A stretch of 64,000 nt of DNA from CAWANP01 sp963783445 (GTDB taxonomy: Bacteria > Chloroflexota > Anaerolineae > JAAYZQ01). The stretch covers positions 1,054,001-1,118,000 of the forward strand of contig CAWANP010000002.1 of the NCBI GenBank assembly GCA_963783445.1, in the 5' to 3' direction. Positions 28,564 to 37,714 of the stretch are shown here, piece after piece. The notes under the pieces are model-generated. The model was not told the DNA's origin, ran no database searches, and saw nothing but the letters and a program-made list of their open reading frames with translations. Made by a program: the position numbers and the translations under genes. Each line of letters begins with the position of its first letter. Within the stretch, counting starts at the first letter, position 1.

Positions 28564-30032
28564 ATGAATAGTGGTGTTAGAACGCAGGTCGTGCCTCAGT
28601 ATAGGCTTCTGACGCAGGATCAGATCCAGGAGATACATCGAGCCAGCCTGGAGGTCCTGGAGACGGTTGGCATTCGGTTGCTTGATCAGGAAGCCATCGA
28701 GATGCTAAAGGATGCCGGCTGCCGGGTGAAGAGGCGACAACAACGTCCTGATTCCCAACTGGCTGGTAGAAGATAGCATCGCCAGCGCCCCCTCGCGCAT
28801 CACCATCTATGACCAGCAGGGGCAGGAAGCCATGCGCCTGGAGGGCAGAAACATCCACTTTGGGCTCGGGACTGATCTCATCAGCACCCAAGACCTGGAG
28901 ACCGGGCAGACGCGGCCATCCAAGCTTGCAGGATGTGATCAATGCGTCCAGGGTTGCTGACTATTGCCAGGAGATCGATTTCATCGCCTCCTTTGCCCTT
29001 CCCAGTGATGTGGCCCGCAACAGTATGTACATCGAGTGCGCCAAGGCCATGATGGAGAACTCGACCAAGCCGATGTTCTTCACGGCCGCGGGCAAAGAGG
29101 ACCTGGCTGTCATCCTTGACATGGCCGCGACCGTGGCTGGCGGCGAGGATGCCTTGCGCGAGAAGCCCTTCCTCATCCACTACTCCGAGCCGACAGCGCC
29201 GCTGATGCACTCTCAGGGTGCGGTGCGCAAGCTCTTCCTCTGCGCGGAGAAGGGCGTCCCCATCAACTATACACCCGGTGACATTCTGGGCGCCAGCATC
29301 CCCGTCACCCTGGCCGGCGGGCTGGTGGTGGCCATTGCCGAAGCCCTCAGCGGAATCGTCCTGCACCAACTCAGGGTCAAGGGCGCCCCCATCGTTTCCG
29401 GTATTGTCGCCGCTCCCCTGGACATGCAAAAGGGCACCATCTGCTACGGCGCCCCCGATGCGCGACTGACCAACTCGGCTTTTGCCGATATCTTTCATTA
29501 CTATGGCTTGCCCATGTGGTCGACGGTAGGCAGCGATGCGCACACGCTGGATGCCCAGGCGGCCATGGAGCATGCCTTTGCCACGCTCATGTCGGCGCTG
29601 GATGGGGCCAACCTGATCCACGACGTCGGCTATCTGGGACAGGGCCTGCTCAGCAATCCCGCATCCATCGTCATGTGCTCCGAGATCATCAGCTACGTCA
29701 AACGGATTGTGCGGGGCTTTGACATTAGCCGCGAGAAACTGGCCGTCGATACCATCCGCGAGGTCGGCGCTGGCGGACACTTTTTGACGGTGCAGCACAC
29801 CAAGACCCATTTCCAGGAAGATCTGTGGCAGCCCAAGTATGTGAACCGGGACAGTCCGGAATCCTGGGCGAGCCGGGGCGGTAGGACCTACGAGGAAGTC
29901 GTGACCCAGAAAGCCCGCGACATCTTGGCCACGCATGAACCTACGCCACTGCCGGAGGATGTACACCGCAAGATCAACGAGATCGCGACGGCAGCCGAAA
30001 GGGAACTGGCAGGCATCAGGTTCGTGTCCTAG
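28564..30032 (+). CDS. MttB-family corrinoid methyltransferase 6 (frameshifted twice)
   Basis: The ATG at 28564 follows AGGAGGAG. Frame changes occur near 28735 and 28915, and the remaining ~370 codons are intact. The reconstructed protein is about 490 residues. Its segment at the usual GPGSDC position reads FGLGTDLIS, and it keeps ICYGAPDA, the SDAHTLDAQAAMEHA segment, HDVGY and GAGGHFL..HTKTHF. It has no amber codon. It is a divergent member, related to paralogues 1, 3 and 10 more than to 5, 7 and 9. It starts a run with paralogues 7 and 8. Confidence 0.8.
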
Positions 30033-30070
30033 CAGGGCAGAGGCGCTCTGCAAATCTACAGGAGGCAATC

Positions 30071-31522
30071 ATGGTCAGCATTCGCGCCAACGACCGCACC
30101 TTCCTCAGCGCGCAGTTTCACCGTATGTCGGATGACCAGTGTGAAAAGATCCACCTGGCCAGCTTGGAGGTTCTGGAGCGTACCGGGGTTCGTCTGTACG
30201 AGCAAGAGGCCATCGATCTGGTATCCCAGGCCGGGGCCCATGTCTCAGACGGAAACCGGGTGCGCATCCCCTCGGGCATGGTGGGAAAGGCATTCACCAC
30301 TGCGCCCAGGCGTGTGGTCCTCTGCAACCGGCATGGCGAGCGCGTGATGCCGGTGGAGGGCTACCGGAGCTTCTTTGGTCCCGGTTCCGACTGCCTGAAC
30401 ATCATCGATCATCGTACCGGAGAGCGGCGGGATCCGGTGCTGAAGGACATTGTGGAGGGCATGACCCTGGCCGATGCCCTGCCAAACATCGATTTTGTGA
30501 TGTCAATGGTGCTGCCCGCGGATGTACCCCAGATGGTGGCCGATCGCTACCAGATGGAGGCCATGCTAAACCACACGACAAAGCCCATCGTCTTTGTGAC
30601 TACCGAGTTCTCGGGCTGCGTGGACGCAGTGCAGATGGCGGAGGCGGTAGCGGGCGGAGCGGACGCGCTGCGTCTGAACCCTTTCATTGCCTGCTACATC
30701 AATGTCACGACGGGTCTGCGTCACAACGAGGAAGCCTTGCAGAAACTGTTGTACCTGGCCGGCAAGGGCTTGCCGGCGCTGTATATTCCCGTGGGGCAGG
30801 GCGGTACGACGGCGCCTATCACCCCGGCCGGGTGCCAGGTTGTCTGGAACGTTGGCGCCCTGGTCGGTCTGGTGCTATCTCAGCTCAAGCGCGAGGGAGC
30901 GCCCTACGTCATGGCTGGTTGGGGTGCCGGGGCGCTGGACATGAAGACCACGGTTCAGCCCTACGCGGAGCCCGACCGGCGGGGCATTGCCCAGGCGATG
31001 GCCCATTTCTATGGCCTGCCCATGTTTGCCCTGGGCGGCTGCAGTGACTCCAAGTGTCTGGACCTGCAGGCTGGGATCGAAGCGGCCTTGACCCTCATGG
31101 TGACCGCCATGACTGGCGGTCACATCGTCCACGATCTGGGCTACCTGGAGTCGGGGCTCTGCTATTCTCTGGCACAGTTGGCCATCTGCGACGAGACCCT
31201 GGGTTGGATAGACCACTGCCTCCGGGGCGTGGACGTCAGCGACGAGGCCCTGGCCGTGGATCTCATCGACGAGGTGGGCCCCGATGGCCAATTCCTCGAC
31301 AGCAAACACACGCTGGCGCACTTTCGCGAGCGCTGGTATCCGACGCTGATGGATCGGGACAACTATGCCGGCTGGCAGGCCAATGGCGGCAAGAACCTTC
31401 AGGAGCGTGCCTCCGAGCGGGTGCAAGAGATCCTCGCTGAGCACAAGGTGGAGCCTCTGCCCGAAGGAGCCGCCAGGGCGCTGCGTGACATCGTCGAACG
31501 GGCGGAGGTGCAATATGGTTAA
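30071..31522 (+). CDS. MttB-family corrinoid methyltransferase 7
   Basis: This intact 483-residue MttB homologue has AGGAGG just before its ATG. It contains FGPGSDCLN, MSMVLPADV, AMLNHTTKPIVFVT, GGCSDSKCLDLQAGIEAAL and HDLGY, with a C-terminal HTLAHFRERWYP. It is closely related to paralogues 5 and 9, which points to relatively recent duplication. Its last codons overlap the next mttB start by 8 nt, implying translational coupling. It has no amber codon. Confidence 0.92.
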   Translation: MVSIRANDRTFLSAQFHRMSDDQCEKIHLASLEVLERTGVRLYEQEAIDLVSQAGAHVSDGNRVRIPSGMVGKAFTTAPRRVVLCNRHGERVMPVEGYRSFFGPGSDCLNIIDHRTGERRDPVLKDIVEGMTLADALPNIDFVMSMVLPADVPQMVADRYQMEAMLNHTTKPIVFVTTEFSGCVDAVQMAEAVAGGADALRLNPFIACYINVTTGLRHNEEALQKLLYLAGKGLPALYIPVGQGGTTAPITPAGCQVVWNVGALVGLVLSQLKREGAPYVMAGWGAGALDMKTTVQPYAEPDRRGIAQAMAHFYGLPMFALGGCSDSKCLDLQAGIEAALTLMVTAMTGGHIVHDLGYLESGLCYSLAQLAICDETLGWIDHCLRGVDVSDEALAVDLIDEVGPDGQFLDSKHTLAHFRERWYPTLMDRDNYAGWQANGGKNLQERASERVQEILAEHKVEPLPEGAARALRDIVERAEVQYG

Positions 31523-32969
31523 GAGACCGCGAGGCCCGGCGCCCTATGACCGCTGCAGCCAGTACCGTCCAGTACAGTTGCAGAGCCTGACTGAGGACCA
31601 GATCTGCCTGCTTCACGAGGCGAGTCTGGAGATCATGGCTCGTACCGGCATGCGCTTCCATCACCAGGAAGCCATCGAATTGTTCAAAAAGGCTGGGGCC
31701 ACTATCATCGATGGCAACCTGGTGCGCATCCAGCCCCATCTCGTGGACTGGGCGCTGCGCGCAGCACCCAAGAACATCACCATCTTTGACCAGACTGGCC
31801 GCCGGGCCATGGCACTGGGTGGCTATCGTACCTACTTTGGTCCTGGGTCAGACTGCAGCTACATATACGACCTGGACACGGGCGTGCGTCGCCTTGCCCT
31901 TCTGGACGATGTGGTCCAGGCGGTTCGCCTGGTCGATTCCCTGCCGTGCTACGATTTCATGATGTCCATGTTCATGCCCTCAGACGTGTCAGAAGATGCC
32001 TACGAGCGCGAGCAGATGGCCGTCATGCTCCAGGAAAGCACCAAGCCCATCGTATTTGTGGGCATCGAGGCATCCAGCACTGTCTATGCCACGGACATGG
32101 CTTGTGCGGTTGCCGGTGGACTCGAGGCGCTTGAGCGCTATCCTTTCGTCATCAACTATGTGAATGCCGTGTCGGCTTTTCAGCACAATGAGCAGAGCGT
32201 GAGCCGGCTGTTGTACGCAGCCGAGCGCAACCTGCCCACCATCTATTCGCCCAGCAAGTCCCGGGGAACCATGGCTCCCATGACAGTCGCCGCTTCGTTG
32301 GCCGTGGGCAACGCGGGGCACCTGGGCGGTCTAGTGCTCTCCCAGCTCAAGCGAGAAGGCTCGCCCTACATCCGTGCCGAGCCAGGCGGAGGCGGCATGG
32401 ACATGCGCTCGATGGTCAGCCTTTATGCGGCGCCTGATTCAGGGCCCTTCTGCTGGGACCTGGCCCATCACTACGGCATACCAACCTTCGGAATCGGAGG
32501 TTGCAGCGACAGCAAGGTCTTTGACGCCCAGGCCGCCTCCGAGGCCGCGCTGACGCTGTTCGACAACGCGCTCAATGGTGTCAACTTGGTCCATGATGTG
32601 GGCTACCTGGACTGTGCCACGACCGGCTCGCTCGAGTTCCTCTTGTATTGTGACGAACTCATCGGCTGGCTCAGGCGCTATCTGCGCAAGCTGGAGATCA
32701 GCGAGGATACGCTGGCCCTCGATCTCATTCATGAGATCGGCCCTGATGGCAACTTTGTGGAGACTAGGCACACGCTCCAGCACGTCCGCGATGATTGGGT
32801 GCCGAGACTGATGGACCGGAACAACTACCTGCGCTGGCAGTCCCAGGGCGGGACCACGGTGCAGCAGCGGGCAAACCATGAGGTGCGGGAAGTCCTGGCA
32901 AACCACCGGACTGGTGCATCGTTGCCTTCAGATGTGGTGCAGAAGCTGCAAGACATTGTCACCAGATAG
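31515..32969 (+). CDS. MttB-family corrinoid methyltransferase 8
   Basis: This intact 484-residue MttB homologue starts at the ATG at 31515, overlapping the stop of paralogue 7 by 8 nt. A GGAGG sits upstream within the end of that gene. It has FGPGSDCSY, the MSMFMPSDV strand, GGCSDSKVFDAQAASEAAL and HDVGY. The C-terminal region ends with a DVVQKLQDIV helix. Coupled expression with paralogue 7 suggests the two act on related substrates or on successive methyl groups; that is inference. It has no amber codon. Confidence 0.92.
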   Translation: MVKRPRGPAPYDRCSQYRPVQLQSLTEDQICLLHEASLEIMARTGMRFHHQEAIELFKKAGATIIDGNLVRIQPHLVDWALRAAPKNITIFDQTGRRAMALGGYRTYFGPGSDCSYIYDLDTGVRRLALLDDVVQAVRLVDSLPCYDFMMSMFMPSDVSEDAYEREQMAVMLQESTKPIVFVGIEASSTVYATDMACAVAGGLEALERYPFVINYVNAVSAFQHNEQSVSRLLYAAERNLPTIYSPSKSRGTMAPMTVAASLAVGNAGHLGGLVLSQLKREGSPYIRAEPGGGGMDMRSMVSLYAAPDSGPFCWDLAHHYGIPTFGIGGCSDSKVFDAQAASEAALTLFDNALNGVNLVHDVGYLDCATTGSLEFLLYCDELIGWLRRYLRKLEISEDTLALDLIHEIGPDGNFVETRHTLQHVRDDWVPRLMDRNNYLRWQSQGGTTVQQRANHEVREVLANHRTGASLPSDVVQKLQDIVTR

Positions 32970-32996
32970 AACCTGGGGTTGTGAAAAGGAGTCCTG

Positions 32997-34403
32997 ATGG
33001 TGCTTGTACTGGCTTTGGCGCTTCTAGGCGCTTTCATCCTGGCAGGCTTTATCGCCTTTGGCGTCACGTCCCTGCGCGAGGGTGAAAAGCGCGCGGCGGG
33101 AATTGCCTTTGCGGGCGCGGCCATAGGCTCGATTCCCTTCTTCTTGTCCATCTTCTTGCCGGTGTGGGTCCAATGGCTCGTTCTGGCAATCGCTGCTATA
33201 GCGCTAACTACCGGGCTCGTGCTCTTCTTCCTGCCGGCGGGCCGCAGGCAGCGTGGCGTAGATGTGCCGCAGGTGCGCATCGACGAGCGGGACATCATGT
33301 TCGCCCGCGGCCGATTGCTGCCGGACGGCCCAAATTACGATTCCTATTATGCCATGCGGCCAGAGAACAAGGAGGGCGACGACAGGACTCGGTCGCTGCC
33401 CGGCCTGCTATCCCCAAGGTCCAGCGCCTACCATCCGCTCGTTTTCGCCTCCACCGACGCCAGTTTTGGGCTTACCGAAGCGCTCCATGACGCTGTGGAT
33501 GGCTCTCTGGCCCCAGAGCCCCTTGAGGTGGACGCCCTGTCCATGACAGACTTTGTCAAAGATCTGACATCCTACTATGGCGCTCTGTCTGTCGGCATTG
33601 CCGCCATGCAGCCCTATCACCTCTACTCTCACATCGGTCGCGGCAGCGGCCAGTATGGGGCTCCCATCAGCCTCGATCATCGCTACGGCATCGCCTTCAC
33701 CGTAGAAATGGACCTTGATCTGACGAGGACTGCACCTTACGCCCCGACCGTCATGGAGTCGGCCAAGGAGTATGTTGAATCGGCCAAGGTAGCTGTTCAA
33801 CTGGCCAACTTTATCCGAAATCTGGGCTATCCGGCTCGCGCCCACATCGACGGCAACTATCGCGTCGTCGCGCCGCTGGTTGCTCGGGACGCTGGCCTGG
33901 GTGAAATTGGCCGCATGGGCCTGCTCATGACGCCCAGCCTGGGCCCCCGGGTGCGCCTCGGCGTGGTGACCACTGATCTTCCCCTGGTCCCCGATGGCCG
34001 CGGTGAGGACAGGTCCGTCCTGGACTTTTGCAGCATTTGTTCGAAATGTGCCGACTGCTGTCCGCCGCACGCCATCCCGCAGGGCGATCGAGTCGAGATC
34101 GACGGTGCCGTGCGCTGGCGCATCAATGATGCGATATGCTATCGTTACTGGAACGCGGTAGGCACAGACTGCGCCCGCTGCATGGCGGTCTGCCCCTACT
34201 CGCACCCTGATAACGTGATGCACAATATCGTACGCTGGGCGGCAAGGCACTCGGGCATGGCCCGCAGGGCGGCAGTGCGGTTGGATGATGCTTTCTATGG
34301 GCATCTACCCGCCTCCAAAGCGCGCCCTGCCTGGATCCCGCCCGGCCCGCGGGACAAGCCCGCCCGAAGAAAACCGCCAATATCTACGAAGAAAGGCAGG
34401 TAG
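32997..34403 (+). CDS. Membrane-anchored reductive dehalogenase-like Fe-S protein
   Basis: This 468-residue protein has three hydrophobic helices at about 2-23, 34-55 and 58-79, then a soluble part resembling the corrinoid/Fe-S core of reductive dehalogenases and the related QueG fold. Near the C-terminus are two cluster motifs: CSICSKCADCCP at about 346-357 and CARCMAVCPYSHP at about 392-404. There is no twin-arginine signal, unlike classical respiratory RdhA. AAAGGAG precedes the ATG. It lies between an mttB pair and an Asp/Glu racemase-like gene. It may be a true dehalogenase, or an electron-transfer or corrinoid-reducing partner of the methyltransferases; the sequence cannot decide. Confidence 0.78.
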   Translation: MVLVLALALLGAFILAGFIAFGVTSLREGEKRAAGIAFAGAAIGSIPFFLSIFLPVWVQWLVLAIAAIALTTGLVLFFLPAGRRQRGVDVPQVRIDERDIMFARGRLLPDGPNYDSYYAMRPENKEGDDRTRSLPGLLSPRSSAYHPLVFASTDASFGLTEALHDAVDGSLAPEPLEVDALSMTDFVKDLTSYYGALSVGIAAMQPYHLYSHIGRGSGQYGAPISLDHRYGIAFTVEMDLDLTRTAPYAPTVMESAKEYVESAKVAVQLANFIRNLGYPARAHIDGNYRVVAPLVARDAGLGEIGRMGLLMTPSLGPRVRLGVVTTDLPLVPDGRGEDRSVLDFCSICSKCADCCPPHAIPQGDRVEIDGAVRWRINDAICYRYWNAVGTDCARCMAVCPYSHPDNVMHNIVRWAARHSGMARRAAVRLDDAFYGHLPASKARPAWIPPGPRDKPARRKPPISTKKGR

Positions 34404-34408
34404 CTCCG

Positions 34409-35194
34409 ATGTACCAAAACCGAGACATGGGCATCAACTATATCAAGGCCCGAAAAGACCATCGCTGCTATGGCATGGGTTTGGGGATCATCATCCTGGA
34501 CGATGTCTACCCTGGTTTCCCCGGCGACGTGCGCAACGCCAGCGCCTTCCCCTTCCCGATCCAGTACGAGATAGCCGAGGGAGTGGATATCTGGGCCCTG
34601 GTCCACGAGGAGGACAAATCGCCCTGTCTGGAGCCAATCCAGCGCGCTGCCAAAAAACTGGAGGGCATGGGCTGCCGGGCTATAGCCGCCGAGTGCGGCT
34701 ATTTTGCCTACTTCCAAAAGGCCATCGCCGGGTTTGTCGACGTGCCTGTCTTTCTATCCAGCTTGCTGCAAGTGCCCTTTGCCCAACAGCTCATCGGGCC
34801 GGAAAGGGTCGTTGGTATTCTCGTAGCGCGCGAGGCCCAGTTGCTGCCGGTCCATCTGGAATCGGTCGGCATCCAACCGGGCAGCAACTATGTGGTCGCT
34901 GGGGCGGAGGACGATGGCCGCTGCCCCGAGTTTGAGCACCTGTGGTACGAGCCCGAGCGGACCGACCCACCTGGCGCCTACTATGACAAGGCGGAACAGG
35001 AATTCGTCGAGGTCGCCGTCGATTTCTATCATTCGCACCCCAACATGGGGGCCATGATGCTGGAATGCACCGGCATGCAGCCTTTCGCCCGTGCCATACA
35101 GCGTGAGATCGACATCCCCATATTCACCTGGGGTACGCTCCTGGATTATGCCTACTCGGTAGCAGTCCATCGCGACTACTACGGGCACGTCTAG
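34409..35194 (+). CDS. Aspartate/glutamate racemase-like protein 2
   Basis: This 261-residue paralogue of the protein at 22928 keeps both cysteine motifs (AAECGYF and LECTGMQPF) and the identical ending SVAVHRDYYGHV. It starts 5 nt after the dehalogenase-like gene. Unlike copy 1 it is not followed by the ATP-grasp and OCD genes but by another mttB. The duplication in two MttB neighbourhoods suggests a function tied to this pathway, perhaps interconverting D- and L-forms of a demethylated amino acid; that is inference. Confidence 0.83.
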   Translation: MYQNRDMGINYIKARKDHRCYGMGLGIIILDDVYPGFPGDVRNASAFPFPIQYEIAEGVDIWALVHEEDKSPCLEPIQRAAKKLEGMGCRAIAAECGYFAYFQKAIAGFVDVPVFLSSLLQVPFAQQLIGPERVVGILVAREAQLLPVHLESVGIQPGSNYVVAGAEDDGRCPEFEHLWYEPERTDPPGAYYDKAEQEFVEVAVDFYHSHPNMGAMMLECTGMQPFARAIQREIDIPIFTWGTLLDYAYSVAVHRDYYGHV

Positions 35195-35237
35195 TGTCTC
35201 CCGTAGGCCGCTCTATCTTGAGAACGAGGCGGGTAGA

Positions 35238-36689
35238 ATGATCGAAACCCATGGTTCGAGCCGCACGAGCGCCCACTACGCCCGCATGAGCTGGGCCGAA
35301 TGCGAAAAGATCCACATGGCCAGCCTGGAGATCTTGGAGCGTATTGGCGTCGATGCGCATCACTCAGAAGCGCGAGACCTGCTGGCCAAGGCCGGGGCGC
35401 ACGTGGACGGCGTCCGAGTACGCATTCCAGCCCATATGGTGGAAAATGCGCTCTCCCTGGCTCCCAAAGGTATGACCCTCTATGATCGCCACGGAGGGGT
35501 TGCCATTCGGGCCTGGGGGCACAGGACTTATTACGGCGGTGGCTCGGACTGTCTCAATATCCTCGACCATCGCACCGGCCAGCGGCGACGGCCCGTGCTC
35601 CAGGACGTGGTCGAGGCTGTCACCGTCATGGACGCCCTGCCCGAGATCGAGTTTGTCATGTCACTCTTCCTACCCGAGGACGTCGATCAGCGCATCTATG
35701 ACCGCTATCAGATGCAGATCATGCTCAACGGCACAACCAAACCCATCGTCTTTGTCACCCCTGACTTTGAGGGCTGTGTGGCCGCCATTGAGATGTGCGA
35801 AGCCGTCGCCGGCGGTGCGCAGGCCTTCCAGAGACGTCCCTTTGCCACCTGCTACATCAACGTAACCTCTGGTCTCGTCGCCAACGAGGAGGCGCTGCAA
35901 AAGTGCATGTTCCTGGCCGCCAAAGGCCTGCCCATGCTGTACATCCCCCTCAATGCCGGAGGCGTCAATTCACCCGCCACGACGGCCGGCTGCATGGCCT
36001 CCATGAATGCCGGTACCCTGCTGGGCATCGTTCTGGCCCAACTGGTCCGTGCGGGAACGCCTGTGGCCGTCCCAGGTTGGAACGGTGGTCCTTACAATCT
36101 CAAGACGATGGTCGGCAACTATGTCCTGGCTGATGAGCAGGGCGTGCCTACCGAGATGGGCCGCTACTATGATCTGCCCGTTTTTGGTCTGGGAGGCTCT
36201 ACCGATTCCAAGGTCCTGGACCATCAGTGTGGTATGGAAGCGACCATCAGCCTGATGACGGCCCTTCTTCACGGGGCCAACCTCGTCCATGACGTTGGCT
36301 TCATGGATTCCGGACTGCAGGGCTCCCTCCAGTTGCAGGTCATGGCCAACGATACCACTGGCTGGCTTCGAGCAGCCACGGCCGGTGTGCCTGTGGACGA
36401 CGAGACCTTGGCTCTGGACGTCATCGATGAGCTGGGGCCGGAAGGCGACTATCTTGGCCATCAGCACACCATGAGGCACTTTCGCGAGCCCTACTACTCC
36501 AAGCTTGCTGACAAGGGCACGCATGCCCAATGGGTAGAGCGGGGTGCTACAACCATGGAGGAAAGGGCGGCCCAGCAAGTGGACAAGATCCTGGAGAGCC
36601 ACCAGCCCGAGCCCCTGCCTCCCGAGGTCCAGCAAGCGATCAAGCGGATCGTTCAGCGGGAGCAGGCCTGGATCGACGGTCAGAGCTAG
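35238..36689 (+). CDS. MttB-family corrinoid methyltransferase 9
   Basis: This intact 483-residue MttB homologue is preceded by GAGGCGGG. It has YGGGSDCLN, MSLFLPEDV, IMLNGTTKPIVFVT, GGSTDSKVLDHQCGMEA and HDVGF. It groups with paralogues 5 and 7. The third residue of the common GCSDSK segment is changed (GSTDSK). It has no amber codon. It is followed after 31 nt by the Fe-S protein gene and may share its transcript. Confidence 0.92.
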   Translation: MIETHGSSRTSAHYARMSWAECEKIHMASLEILERIGVDAHHSEARDLLAKAGAHVDGVRVRIPAHMVENALSLAPKGMTLYDRHGGVAIRAWGHRTYYGGGSDCLNILDHRTGQRRRPVLQDVVEAVTVMDALPEIEFVMSLFLPEDVDQRIYDRYQMQIMLNGTTKPIVFVTPDFEGCVAAIEMCEAVAGGAQAFQRRPFATCYINVTSGLVANEEALQKCMFLAAKGLPMLYIPLNAGGVNSPATTAGCMASMNAGTLLGIVLAQLVRAGTPVAVPGWNGGPYNLKTMVGNYVLADEQGVPTEMGRYYDLPVFGLGGSTDSKVLDHQCGMEATISLMTALLHGANLVHDVGFMDSGLQGSLQLQVMANDTTGWLRAATAGVPVDDETLALDVIDELGPEGDYLGHQHTMRHFREPYYSKLADKGTHAQWVERGATTMEERAAQQVDKILESHQPEPLPPEVQQAIKRIVQREQAWIDGQS

Positions 36690-36720
36690 CAATAGATTCC
36701 TACAGACTGGAGATATCGAG

Positions 36721-37714
36721 ATGGCATTGGTAGACGACTTTGTGAGTGTATTTGGCGTCTGGGAAGAGGTTGAGCCCCATCTACAGATCATGTTCGATGA
36801 TCTGGAAATGCAGCTGGTGGTCTCGACGCAAGACAGGCTGGTAACCCAGTCGGAAGTATCTGAGCTGCTGGGCCTCCAGCAAGACCGGGCCGCCACCTTG
36901 CTGCATCGCTGCCATGAACGCTCCATCGTGGACAAGGAGGAACAGGCTGAGGGTACGGCCTATTCTCCCGACCAGCTTTTACACATTCCTGAACCACTTT
37001 GCCATCCACGAAAACTGGGATGACATACCCGCCAAAGATCGCCAGCGGATCGACCGCCGCTTCCTGGACGAGTTCATCGCCCGCCACCGGACCAACGTCG
37101 AGCGCAAGATGCAGGGCCTGGAAGCCGAGAATGCCCTACCCAACGATACTGTGCTGCTTCTGGGCGAGGTCGAGGAGATGCTCAGGGCCGCCCAGCACAT
37201 TGTCATCCAGCCCTGTGACTGCCGGCGGTTAGGTCAGCACTGTGACCGGCCAGTGGAAGTCTGTACTTGGATGGACGAGGGCGCCTTGGGGGCCTTGGCC
37301 CGGGGACATGGGCGGCGGGTAACCGTCGAAGAGGCCATAGAACTCGTCCGCTGGGCGGACAAAAAAGGTCTCATGCACACCGGCGACAGTGAATGGCGGA
37401 CGAGGGGCCTGCACGCCATCTGCAACTGCTGTGCCTGTGACTGCTATCCCTTTCGGGCCGCCCAGGAATTGGGCAGCAAGGGCATCTGGCCCAAGAGCCG
37501 CTACATCGCCGTCTATGATACCGGTCTCTGCAACCTCTGTGGCGCCTGCGTAAAGCGCTGCCACTTTGACGCCTTCTACCACGATGGGGCCACCATAGAG
37601 GTTGAGGGCAAGACCAAGCACCAGGTACGCTACGATCCGGAGAAGTGCTGGGGTTGCGGCCTTTGCGCCAATACCTGCCCCTCCTCAGCCATTTCTATGG
37701 AACCCTGGTCTTGA
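36721..37714 (+). CDS. Helix-turn-helix plus multi-cluster ferredoxin-like protein (one frameshift)
   Basis: The N-terminal ~75 residues look like a winged-helix segment (VTQSEVSELLGL). After one extra C in a CCC run near 36968, the frame continues as SFYTFLNHFAIHENWD. Cysteine motifs follow in order: PCDCRRLGQHCDRPVEVC, CNCCACDC, CNLCGACVKRC and CWGCGLCANTC. The last two are classical 4Fe-4S motifs and the first is an unusual CxCR-type site. The reconstructed protein is about 330 residues and cytoplasmic. It may deliver low-potential electrons to reactivate oxidised corrinoid protein, since no RamA-type activase is seen in the window; that role is a hypothesis. Its stop overlaps the next gene. 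Confidence 0.75.
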
